Assembly (NCBI GenBank): GCA_030544215.1
Contig: JARZZO010000011.1
Location: 51,705,587 to 51,769,586, forward strand
Direction: 5' to 3'
From: Zantedeschia hybrid cultivar
Lineage: Eukaryota; Streptophyta; Magnoliopsida; Alismatales; Araceae
Length of the DNA stretch: 64,000 bases
Shown: positions 44,762-55,042 of the stretch, piece by piece
Position numbering within the stretch: the stretch's first letter is position 1
Layout of the letters: every line of letters starts with the position of its first letter
Made by a program: the position numbers and the translations under genes
The notes under the pieces: model-generated
What the model was told of the DNA's origin: nothing
The model's database searches: none
What the model saw: the letters and a program-made list of their open reading frames with translations, nothing else

Positions 44762-45422
44762 TGTTAGGGTTGAGAATGGCAGTTGAACTTAATGAGATCG
44801 AATCACCCATTGTTCCTTTGTAGCTCAGGAGTAGAGCAGTTCACTCTCTTTTGGCGTTCTACTTTCGCTCACTATTTAAAAGAAAGCGCCTTGCCTTCAT
44901 AAATGAATCCCTCTTTTTTCCGATCCGGTTACTCCACAACCATGAACCCTGGTTAGATTGGGCATGATACACTTTTGATTTATTAGGAGAACCCAAGTAC
45001 TCAACTACTCTTTGTCGAGCTCGGGGCTGGTATTGCTGACCGATGAAGACGACTCCACTAAGAAAATGAAAGACTTTGCTTAGACCAGTAAGGACAATTC
45101 AATTATCAATTAATAGTCTTAATTAATTAATAATACCCGTGTATTTGATTCGTTCCTAGAGGCGAAGGGAGCTTTAGAGAGTAGGGGCTTATGGCTTCCA
45201 AGCCTGGCACGAAGTTTGTTATGCCCTTCATGACTCGTTTATGAATAACCAATTCATGGGTAGCTCTGGGTTCGAGTGGCATTTCAACCCTAACTATAAA
45301 CACATGATTTTGGACTTCCTTTAGTCATAAAACCCATATCACAATCATAATCCATCGCATTTGATCTACCTAATTTAGCCCATTAATCACAAAACCCCTT
45401 AACCAATCTGGCCCACTTCTAC

Positions 45423-45741
45423 TTTTATGGACGGTAAGGTTGTTTGCCTTCTACGAAAAGTTTGTAGACGACAGAGTTGTCTGCCTTCTACAAGAAGTGG
45501 AAGGTGGGCTTGTCTGCCTTCCACTTTTTGTAGACGGCGGGGTTGTCCGCCTTCTACGAAAAGTGGAAGGTGGGCTTGTCCGCCTTCCACTTTTTTTAGA
45601 CGGCGGGGTTGTCTGCCTTCTACGAAAAGTGGAAGGCGGGCTTATCTGCCCTTGTTTGCCTTCCACTTTTGTAGACGGTGGGCGTGTCTGCTATCCACTT
45701 TTGTGGAAGATAGAGTTTTCTGCCGTCCACTTCATGGAACC
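45423..45741 (+). repeat. Alternating hairpin array in the P2 LTR
   Basis: Two hairpin types alternate about every 32-35 bp. Type A has arms GTAGACGG and CCTTCTAC, type B has arms GTGGAAGG and CCTTCCAC, and both have a G-rich loop containing TTGTC. About three copies of each are present, some decayed. Related GTGGACGGCGGA words recur in the P2 leader at 50390-50620. Confidence 0.85.
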
Positions 45742-46060
45742 ACCTTGATCTCATCTCCCCACGTTCTCCTCCGACTACGACCCTCGCACTCCATTACGCT
45801 GAGTCCCCACTCCGGCGACTATCGCGACCACGATCTCCCACTTTGACTGATTTTGATTGGCCCCTAGTGATTAACGGGGATTTAGACTCCTAATTTCTCT
45901 ATTTTGGCTGGCCCTCTATTTAAACTCTCTAACTCCCCTCGAAGGAGGGGGTTGACAAGTGGGAAGAGAGTAAGAGGTGTGAATGCTCAAATCAATGTGC
46001 TATCATATGATTATCAATATTAACATGAAAACATAAAAATCGCGATCGCTAGAGATCGAG

Positions 46061-48389
46061 TGTAACGACCCGCCACCCTATAATCGGGGATCCGATTACT
46101 AAATGGGTATCGAATCATTAATTTGGGACCAAACCAGGATCTAGCAAGTCTGGGAAATAAACAATAAACTAAGCTAAACATTCTCATCGCATTGAATTGA
46201 AATGAAAGTGCAGGAAATTAAAATTATTACAATGCGACTCGATTACAGCAAATAATTACATACTCCAACTGAAAGGAAATAATTAAACATACAGGCCGGA
46301 AAATAAATGACAACTACATCGGGGCATACCCCGGAACAACTGCCGAAGAAGCACAACCCACAGCCGCACACGCCGCTCTAAGTCTGCTGGGAGTCCTCAC
46401 CTGAAAACCGCAGGGGTGAGTCTCAAGAACAAGACTCAGTAGGGATCCTTCGATCCCCACTGCCCACGCACACACCCACAAGTGTAAAGTACAACTAACG
46501 GTGAAGTCACAAGTGTAGTGGCAGGTACAATTCCTAATTCTCTACGTGAGAATATATGCAATCGCAGTTATAATAATCATGCACATTCTAAACCAGTCGT
46601 TAGAAAATCTACAATCGTCATTTCGATAGAACTCGCCGACCGTGCAAACAACGGTGGGGAAAACCTCGACCCGCTGAGACCAAGGAGTAGCCCCTCGGAT
46701 AGCACGTTCGCTACTCCGGCCCAACTGGCTCAGGTGACTACCCCTTCCCCCAGCATGAGTGACTCTCCGAATGTACCACTCCGACACCGGTACTAGCTGA
46801 CCCCGGGGTTCACCAGGTGACCCTCTCTCACTAGGCGTCACCCCGCCCACGCCCCCACCGGCGCTGTGCTCACGCCCCCACCAGCACAGGGTGATAAAGT
46901 GCTACAATGTCACTCCAGGTCCACAGTAACTGAAAACCCAACACAGTGCGATCCGGTCACGTGAAAAGCCCGCGATCGCGTAACACACATAGAACCATCC
47001 GATCATGAGGAATCCATCTCTATCGGGTGCACTAAAACATGTGCTAACCATCTAACTAGCAGTATGAACACATTTTACTGGCATGCATTAGTGAGATTCT
47101 GTCTTGAATCGCATCGACCAAGGTCGACGCCATTCAAGTTCCAAGTACAGGTTTATATAAATCAGTCTTCAGATTCTGGCCTTAAAAGGCGTCGACACCG
47201 GCAGTCGCCTTTTAAAAGGCGTCGACATCCCCAGACGCCATTTAACACGAAAATCCGGAATTTTTAAGAGCTTTATTCAGGGGATTTCTGTGGTTAAAAC
47301 GCGTCATGGACGCCTGACGCCATTGAAAAATGCGTCGTTTACCCATGACGCCATTTAGCCACAGAATCCCCGACCTGGCAGTCTGCCTGTCGGTCGATTC
47401 CTGTCTAAAAGGCGTCGTGATGGCCCGACGCTCTTCAAAAAGGCGTCGTCCATGCACGACGTCTTTCAGCCCCAGGAACCAGGAACGCCCTAAACCCGAG
47501 GGCTCCCTTTCCAACCCCAAATAATCCCAAAAATCATTCAAACTGGAGGGGAAACGAAGAGCATGACAATTCATAGGCAAACACCCCCATAGAGAACCTA
47601 AACATGCTCATTCTAACCCCCAAAACCGAAGATCTACCACATGCATATCGAGGAAAACATGATTTAAACACAAATGCTACGGGGAACGTCACCCTACCGG
47701 ACACTCGAACTCCACCAAGCTCCACGCCGTTCACCCTTCTCGCCCCATGCCGCCGCCGGTACCGCCGTGGTCGTCCTTGCTCCTCCGTGACGTCGGCCGC
47801 CGTCCGGAGAGTAGAACGCCGCAGTGGAAGTGGAGGTGGTAGTGGTATGAGTTAGGTAGAGGATGGAGTGGAGGGAGAGGCGAAATGGTGGGAGGAAAAG
47901 AGCGAGGAGGAGGTGGTCGCCGCCGGTCGCCGGAGGAGGAGAAGAGAAGGAGAGTAGGAGAAAATGAGGGAAAGAAGGAGGGCTCGCGGGGTAACCAGGA
48001 ATTGGTTAAAACGCGTCGACATCTACAGACGCCTATCAGGTGACAAGACGGCCGCTCTGACAAGATTCTGAAACGCGTCGTCCTACACAGACGCCATTCA
48101 GACAACTTGTCAGGGCCGTACTCTGACATACCCAGAGTCGCAGTCTGAATGGCGTCGACCTTCGCAGACGCCGTTCAGACGACCTGACAGGGCCGTACCC
48201 ACGCGTCCCAAGGCCAACCCCCCGCGGCACCCACGTGGCAGCACCTGAAACGCGTCTGCCAAGGTGGACGCTGTTTAAAACGCGTCTTTAGGTCCTGACG
48301 CGGTTCAACTCAGAACTTCCGCCCCCCCACAAGGATTAGAACAACAGGATCTGACCCGAAAACCGGATCCGACAGTCTCGATCTTTACA
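46061..48389 (-). mobile_element. Solo LTR T2 of the Tekay-type family, perfect target duplication
   Basis: The 2329-bp unit matches both LTRs of T1 from TGTAACGACCC to TTTACA (plus-strand reading), with moderate divergence. TCGAG flanks it at 46056-46060 and 48390-48394. It is inserted in solo LTR P3, and removing it restores homology to the P1 LTR at CCTCGATCTCT. It has the same hairpin clusters as T1 (about 47107-47470 and 48005-48310). Confidence 0.92.
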
Positions 48390-49140
48390 TCGAGGGTCTC
48401 GAAAGAAAAGATTGATCGCCACTGATCTGTCAACTTGGGAGATTTTTCTAAGGGTTCTTCTATTTCCTCCTCTTTGGCTGGCTGAAGAAGACGAGCCTTC
48501 TTTTAAACTTTTACTTTCTTTTTGTGTTTTTCTCCTTTTCTCTTCAAATCCTTGCAAAAAGAATATAAATAAAACAAAAGAAAAATAATACGATTATAAC
48601 TATAAACGTAGTGTAGTATCTATTCTAAGAGAAATTTTAAGCATGCAACTAAACTAAAAGACTCACTTGTTTTCTTTTCTTTTTAAACCCCTAACACATA
48701 GGTGGATTGATATGAATATGGTGTGTGTGTGTGAACAAGAAGCGAATATGCTATGAAAAACTATGAAAATAGTAATCAAACTATGAAAAACTAGAAAGAA
48801 AAAGAAACGGGAAAAAAAAAGGTTGGCCCCTCCATAGCCATCTTCCTTCAAAGCTTCAAAGGATGAAGAGGGAAGAAGAAGGGAGAGCTCCACAACTTGG
48901 CCACGTTTTCTGCAAGAGGACCTTTCTTTTACCTTGATGGGAGCTCCAAATCTCTCAATTGCCAAACTTTTTGAAGGCTCAAAGGGGTCAAGTATATATA
49001 AAGAGCTCTTTGAGAGAAATTTGGCTCTAAGAGGACTCTCCCACGCATCCGAATTGCCATAGATGAGTATCATCAACTTAGAAATCTTTTCAAACATAGA
49101 AACCAGATAATCTCGGCCAAAGTGTGCTTACCATTAATCC

Positions 49141-49446
49141 TTTGAATCACATCGCTCTCAGACGATGTCATTTGACTAATTAGAGGGGCCAAATTAAGAA
49201 AGAAAATCCGAAAGGAAAGCGCTAACAATTAGGAAACCTAAATGGCATCGTCCACGTGAGATGTCATTTAGATAATTAAGAAATTAACTCGCATTCAAAT
49301 TGGTAATCGGGGCGGATTAGGAAATCTGAATAGCATCGTCTATGGGCGACGTCATTCAGTTTAATCCATCTCGATTAAGGAATTTAAGTCCAAACTAATT
49401 TCAGCTAGAAATCTAAATGGCGTCGACTATGGGCGACGTCAATTAG
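49141..49446 (-). repeat. Hairpin modules in U3 of solo LTR P3
   Basis: Four modules lie at 49141-49174, 49240-49269, 49329-49358 and 49414-49446, about 85-100 bp apart. Each has the layout AAATGRCRTCG...CGAYGTCATTT or its close variant, with paired arms and a variable loop of about 8 bases. Confidence 0.8.
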
Positions 49447-50280
49447 CAAAATCCAAGAAAAATCAATAAAAATTAGTTAATGATTAAAAAATCAAACTAT
49501 TTTAGGGGCATTATAATTGTGACATGAAATGTACTGAGTGCGAGGTCAAAATTAGAGTGTTTATAAGGGGCAGGCTGGAAGACAGAGGAGTTGGCAGAAT
49601 CGGGAGCAATAGTTAGCAGTTTGGGAGCGCCTGAGAGCCAGAAGAAGACCAGCGAGGGAGTCCTTCCTAACACACGGGCTTGTTTCTCTAACTCTCTCCT
49701 TCTTTCTTTTACATTTTATCACATTCTTTGTTCACCCATCCTGTAATCCCCTTTTTATCAAAACCCATTCATCTTTTCATCATGTCACGCACGTGTACTT
49801 CATTGCATGCATTCTAGGATAACTTAGCACCCATTCAACAAAGGGTTTATTAAAAGATAGGAGGTGGGTGGCCATGGTGCATGTTCACCTTTCCTCCCAA
49901 AACACCCATCCGATGCGTCCCCTTTTAATTCTTAGTTTAATCATTTGTGTGCATGGACAGACTTCGCACGTTGCAGTTATAATCAGGTTTATTTCTTCTA
50001 TTTACTTTTTTTTTTTTTGTAGGACTCTTACTATAGTTCGCACACGGAGAACCGAGTTCTTTGTCTTGTCCGGTTAGAGGTAGAGAAGAGGAACCCACAA
50101 TATCTCCCGCTCCAACACACCGCGATCAAATCTTTTAGTTCGCAGAGCACGGAACTCAAGGTTAGGCTCCTAGCGATCGCACTTTAACCTTTTTATTTTT
50201 GTCTCACCATATGGCCACAGTTGTACGTTGAGCGGAGGAAGAAAGCAGAGAAGGCCTCTCTCTGGGTGTCTACAACCCTT

Positions 50281-50298
50281 TGGCGATCACGGTGGGAC
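50281..50298 (+). other. Primer binding site of P2 (tRNA-Arg type)
   Basis: TGGCGATCACGGTGGGAC is identical to the P1 site. It lies seven bases after the LTR end at 50274 and shows that P2 is on the plus strand. Confidence 0.8.
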
Positions 50299-51083
50299 CC
50301 CTGTTTACGCGCCGTGCGTGCTTGGGAAAAAAGGTAAGAAAGGTAAGAGTCCTGCATAAGCCATTCTTCTAGTTATTTTATTTGTTTTTAGTTGTTGACG
50401 GTGGACAACTCCGTTGTCTAAATTCCCTAATGGTGGACAAATCTACCATCAAGTTACTGTGGACGGCGGACTGGCCCTCCATCCAGATCTTGTGGACGGC
50501 AGACGAGCACGCTCTCCCTAGTCTCAGATAGCGGAGAAGCCCACCGTCCACTGTTGGATGGCAGATGCCGTCGAGTGGTTTTTTGTTTGTTAATTCCATT
50601 GGACGACGGATCATCCCACCGTCAAGTTGTTTCTTGTTCATTAATTTGGGTGATTTTCAGGGTGCTATACGTTGGGTTTCAAGAAAGGGCCTGCATCAAA
50701 CTGATAGTTACACTTTCCCATTGAGTTTGACTCTCCATCTAAGGATTCCCACTCAGGTGTGACTAGTCTTTTTCAGTTGGGAACTTCCGTGAGTCTCGAC
50801 AAGCTAGGGATTCCCATCTAGCCGCTGAGCAGGTTGTGTCTAAGCCACCTAATAGGATCCTTTGGGACTACGTAAGAAGATAAGGATTTTGCCTCTCAGA
50901 AAAATCACCTACCCATAGGGGTCATTAAGCGAATCATTTTGTAATCAAGATGCCTGATCAAACTCTAGTGAAACAATTGTCTTAAAAGAAAAGGGACGCT
51001 AAGGGTTGCACACGTTTTGTTAGAAATTGATGCATCCATAATACACAATTAACTCAAAAGTGGGACATAAAATTTGTTAGGAT
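50299..51083 (+). other. Leader of P2
   Basis: This untranslated leader runs between primer site and gag. The part at 50390-50620 has several GTGGACGGCGGA-like words and short inverted repeats that echo the array in the P2 LTR. The remainder has no recognisable feature. Confidence 0.6.
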
Positions 51084-52617
51084 TTGTATTTCATAATGGA
51101 CCATGTGTATTTTAATTATGTGTATGATGAAATGGATGACTTTGGTGATAACATTACACACAATCCCTTATTTGAAATTGAGGAAGACCCACAACAAATG
51201 TTTGTGGGAATGTTCCAAGCATTTAGAGCAGAACTCAGGGGGAGATGTTCGGATAAATCTTCTTCTTCACAAGGAGAAGATGACTCTATAATCTCTAGCA
51301 GAACCTTTCAAAATTTGAGTGAGGATCTAGAGGTTATTGTTGTGTTATCATAGTACACCTCTGATCAACTCATCTAGTTAGTCTCTTGTGGCAAAACTTA
51401 GGATACCACCTCTCAAAAACTTAGTTTAAAGGATCTTCGAATAAAGCTCAGACTCACATCAACCAACCAACTCCTACTCCAACTGTTCCACCCGTCATGA
51501 CTAATCTAGTCACTCAAGCTACACCTCCTAATCTCGAGCTATTGCAAGCTCCCTCTTGCTTATTTTCCACCAAGGTTTAAGGTCCCCAAGTATAGGAAGT
51601 ATGACAGCACGACTGACCCTCATCACTACCTTTCAGGTTTTCTCATAGATTCTCTTCAATGGCTCACTGACAGAGTTCTCTTTGTTCACCTGTTCCAAAA
51701 ATCCTTAGAAGGTGAGGCTTTGAGATGGTTCTCTTCCCTGTCTGCCATAGACTTAATTAATTTCGATATGGTCTCTGAAAAGTTCATCACTCACTTCAAC
51801 TACATGACAACCATGCCTCCACCTTATTCGATGTTGTGATGGAAAAGATGAAGTCCGAAGAGGACTTCACACATTTTGCCAACAGGTGGAGGGAAATAGC
51901 GTCTAGAGTGGAAGTAACGATCCCTAAATCTCAAGCTGTTACCATGCTAGTCAATAACGCTACCCCACAACTTCGGGTGATTCTCATGCTAAGCCAACTT
52001 CATACGTTCGCACAGCTTTATAACCGAGCTCAGGTAGTTCAATCTCAAATTTGGGATTCCACCTTGCCTCCCTTCTTCGAAAATCGAAATTGGAACAAGA
52101 AGACTACACAAACTCCAACCATGGAGGGAGTAATAGTCAATGAACATGAGAGTGCCTTGGGATAGCCCTTTATGTCACCCAATCTTCTATCCAGATCTGA
52201 CAATCAATCCAATCTGAAACCATACTCAGCAAATCCCCCTCCGACTAGCTACAGTTGGCCAATGCCCAAATGTGCCTCATATCCACCTTTAACGGAATCT
52301 CTATTGGACATTTTCTATGCCTTATTATCTTGCAATGCTATCTAGTGTCCACCTTAGCATGAGGGCATCCCCCGCAACACTGACATGTCCAAATATTGTC
52401 TATATCATAGGATGCCGGGGCATACAATTTATAACTGCTTCACTTTTAGAGATTGGGTGTATGATTTGAATGATGCATGTATGATTAATTGCGAAGACAT
52501 GAAGAGGGCCATTGAAACTTTGAAAGAAAAAAAGGAGTTAGGAATTGTGAAGGACCCTCTACCCTCTCACCAGTTAACCGAAGATCCTTCCAGCTCTCTA
52601 GGAAAGGTGAATACCCT
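51084..52617 (+). pseudogene. Gag of P2, interrupted by T1
   Basis: An acidic N-terminal piece (51084-51353) and a linker lead into a capsid-like domain. First part (about 51540-51835): PPRFKVPKYRKYD, DRVLFVHLFQKSLEGEALRWF. Then, after a frameshift near 51835, comes EDFTHFANRWREIASRVE (51836-52165). A zinc knuckle, CLYHRMPGHTIYNC (52397-52438), has the C-x2-H-x4-H-x4-C pattern of Tat gag and is intact. The frame continues into T1 at 52617 and resumes at 62046. Gag packages element RNA; the frameshift and the 9.4-kb insertion disable it here. Confidence 0.82.
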
Positions 52618-53656
52618 TGTAACGACCCGCCACCCTATAATCGGGGATCCGATTACTAAATGGGTACCGAATCATTAATTTGGGACCAAACAAGGATCTA
52701 GTAAGTCTGGGAGATAAATAATTAACTAAGCTAAACATTCACATCGCATTGAATTGAAATGAAAGTGCAGGAATTAAAATTATTACAATGCGACTCGATA
52801 CAGCAAATAATTACATTTTCCAGCATAAAGGAAATAATTAAACATACAGGCCAGAAATAAACAACAACTACATCGGGGCATACCCCGGAACAATCGCTGT
52901 AGGCGCTCAACACACGGCCGCACACGCCGCTCTAAGTCTGCTGGGAGTCCTCACCTGAAAACCGCAGGGGTGAGTCTCAAGACAAGACTCAGTAGGGATC
53001 CTTCGATCCCCACTGCCCACACACACACCCACAAGTGTAAGGTATAGCTAACGGTAAAGTGACAAGTGCAGTGGTAAGTACAATTCCTAATTCTCAACGT
53101 GAAATCACATGCAGTCAAAATATAATAACATGCATACTCTAAACCAGCCGACTAGAGAATCCACAACTGCCGTCTCGATAGAACTCGCCAACCGTACAAA
53201 CAACGGTGGGAAAAACTCGACCCGCTGAGACCAAGCAGTAGCCCCTCGGATAGCACACTAGCTACTCCGGCCCAACTGGCTCAGGTGGCTACTCCTTCCC
53301 TCAGCATGAGTGACACTCCGAATGTACCACTCCGACACCGGTACTAGCTGACCCCGGGGTTCACCAGGTGACCCTCTCTCACTAGGCGTCACCCCGCCCA
53401 CGCCCCCACCGGCACTGTGCTGACGCCCCCACCAGCACAGGGTGATAAAGTGCTACAATGTCACTCCAGGTCCACAGTAACTCAAAACCCAGCACAGTGC
53501 GATCCGGTCACGTGAAAAGTCCGCGATCGCATAACACACATATAGAACCATCCGATCATGAAGAATCCATTTCTATCGGGTACATTAAAACATGTGCTAA
53601 CCATCTATCTAGCAGTATGAACACATTTTACTGGCATGAATTAGTGTGGTTCTTGT

Positions 53657-54021
53657 CTTGAATCGCGTCGCCCAAGGCCGACGCCATTCAAGCTCCATGT
53701 ACAGGTTTATGTAAAACAGTCTTCAGAATCAGGCCTTAAAAGGCGTCGACACCAGTGGTCGCCTTTTAAAAGGCGTCGACATCCTAAGACGCCATTCAAC
53801 ACAGAAATCCAGAAATTCCAAAGGCCTTACTCAGGAGATTTCTGCCTTTAAAAGGCGTCATGGCTACACGACGCTATTCAAAACGCGTCGCCCATCCATG
53901 ACGTCTTTTAGTCCCAGAATCTCCGAACTGGCAGACTCTTAGTCAGGTGATTCCTGTCTAAAAGGCGTCGTGATGGCCCGACGCCCTTCAAAAAGGCGTC
54001 GTCCATGCACGGCGTCTTTCA
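53657..54021. repeat. Hairpin cluster A in the T1 3' LTR
   Basis: Seven hairpins lie in tandem with arms built on GGCGTCG/CGACGCC and A- or T-rich outer arms. Best examples are 53736-53745/53760-53769 (10 bp perfect, TTAAAAGGCG/CGCCTTTTAA), 53772-53777/53788-53793 and 53964-53970/53979-53985 (7 bp perfect). Loops vary. Cluster A lies at 60742-61106 in the other LTR and at about 47107-47470 in T2. Confidence 0.88.
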
Positions 54022-54573
54022 ACCCCAGGAACCAGAGTTTGCCCTGAGCCCGAGGGCTCCCATTTCAACCCAAACAAACCCAAAACGGAGGAGAAAGAGG
54101 GGCAACTCAACCCATAGGAAAACACATTCATAGAAATCCCCCACATCATCAAAAGGACTCCTAAACATGCTCATTCTACCCCCCAAAACCAAAGATCCAC
54201 AACATGCATAGACGGGGGAAAACATAGCTTAAACACGATTCTGTGGAAACCGTCACCCTACCGGACACTTGAACGCCTCCGAGCTTCAAGCCGTCCACCC
54301 GTCTCGCACCACGCCGCCGCCGGTACCGCCGTGGTCGTCCTTGCTCCACCGTGACGTCGGCCGCCGTCCGGAGAGTAGAACACCGCAGTGGAGGTGGAGG
54401 TGGTAGTGGTAGGAGCTAGGTAGAGGATGGAGTGGAGGGAGAGGTGAAATGGTGGGAGGAAACGAGGGAGGAGGAGGAATCGCCGTCGAGATCGCCGGAG
54501 GGGAAGGAGGGAAAGAGGAAAGGAGAAAATGAGGGGAAAGAAGGAGGGCTCGCGGGGTTAACCAGAGACTGGC

Positions 54574-54875
54574 TAAAACGCGTCGACATCCACGGACGTC
54601 TATCAGGTGATGTGACAGCCGCTCTGACAAGTTTCTGAAACGCGTCGATCGAGGCAGACGCCATTCAGCCGACATGTCAGGGCCGTACTCTGACACACCC
54701 AGAGTCGCAGTCTGAAAGGCGTCGACCTACGTGGACGCCGTTCAGACGACTCGACAGGGCCGTACTCTCGCGGCCCAGAGCCCGCCCACGTGGCACCCAC
54801 ATGGCAGAACCTAAAACGCGTCCGCAACGGTGGACGCCGTTCAAAACGCGTCTCGAGGTCCTGACGCGATTCTAC
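54574..54875. repeat. Hairpin cluster B in the T1 3' LTR
   Basis: Five more modules of the same type have arms such as ACGCGTC/GACGTCT and AGGCGTC/GGACGCC. They are separated by about 60 bp containing repeated TGACAGGGCCGTACTCT-like words. The equivalent cluster lies at about 61659-61960 and, in T2, at about 48005-48310. Confidence 0.82.
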
Positions 54876-54955
54876 ACAGAACCTCAGCCCCCCACTAAGG
54901 CCAGAATTACAGGATCCGACCCGAAAAACCGGATCCGAAAGTCTCAATCCTTACA

Positions 54956-54972
54956 TTCTCCCCCCCTTAAAA
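54956..54972 (-). other. Polypurine tract of T1
   Basis: On the minus strand TTTTAAGGGGGGGAGAA abuts the 3' LTR. This is the plus-strand DNA primer site expected for Ty3/gypsy elements. Confidence 0.85.
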
Positions 54973-55042
54973 GAATTTCGCCCTCGAAATTGACTGCTAG
55001 AGTTAGCAAGGTCAAAATAGGGATACAAGTTCACAAGGAAAC

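Larger units (their letters stand above)
45978..49565 (-). mobile_element. Solo LTR P3, split by T2
   Basis: The two parts 45978-46060 and 48390-49565 join to about 1.26 kb, homologous over their length to the P1 5' LTR but in the opposite orientation. The end GAGCATTCACA matches P1 GAGCACTTCACA. The start has changed from TGTAGATAC to TATAAACAC. The likely target duplication is AGAGG/AGGGG with one mismatch. No primer site follows the LTR end, which argues for a solo LTR. A TATATATA box lies at 48993-49000 on the minus strand. Four hairpin modules lie in U3. Confidence 0.72.
44762..50274 (+). repeat. 5' LTR of Tat-like element P2, split by solo LTR P3
   Basis: The LTR is inferred as 44762-45977 plus 49566-50274, about 1.92 kb, starting TGTTAGGGTTGAG and ending GGGTGTCTACA, with a tRNA-Arg-like primer site seven bases later. 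The start is set by the break in the P1 RT. The interior insertion is bounded by AGAGG (45973-45977) and AGGGG (49566-49570). It contains an alternating hairpin array at 45423-45741. The end is firm because of the primer site; the start is an inference, as the 3' LTR is outside the window. Confidence 0.6.
52618..54955 (-). repeat. 3' LTR of T1
   Basis: The 2338-bp LTR has ends TGTAACGACCC and CCTTACA in plus-strand reading. It lies after the polypurine tract on the minus strand. It contains two clusters of hairpin modules (53657-54021 and 54574-54875). Open frames in it recur in the other LTR and T2 only because the DNA is repeated. Confidence 0.95.

Noticed and set aside
45427..45846. 139-codon open frame with repeated amino acid blocks
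   Set aside because: It reads through the alternating hairpin array of the P2 LTR; other frames on both strands are also open for the same reason.
49558..50274. P2 LTR starting at TGTTTATAAGGGG (49558), giving a 717-bp LTR
   Set aside because: The homology of P3 to the P1 LTR extends into these first bases, and AGAGG/AGGGG then fits as a target duplication of P3. The cut in the P1 RT at 44761 also needs an insertion start there. The short alternative is not fully excluded.
53657..54021. Regularly spaced repeats resembling a CRISPR array
   Set aside because: Units are hairpins of varying sequence inside a plant LTR, present in both LTRs of one element. There are no uniform spacers and no cas genes.
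54286..54947. Open frames repeated at 61371-62032 and partly at 47731-48230, which could suggest a duplicated host gene
   Set aside because: They are the same LTR DNA in T1 (two copies) and T2. The frames follow the hairpin repeats, lack domains, and are disrupted differently in T2.
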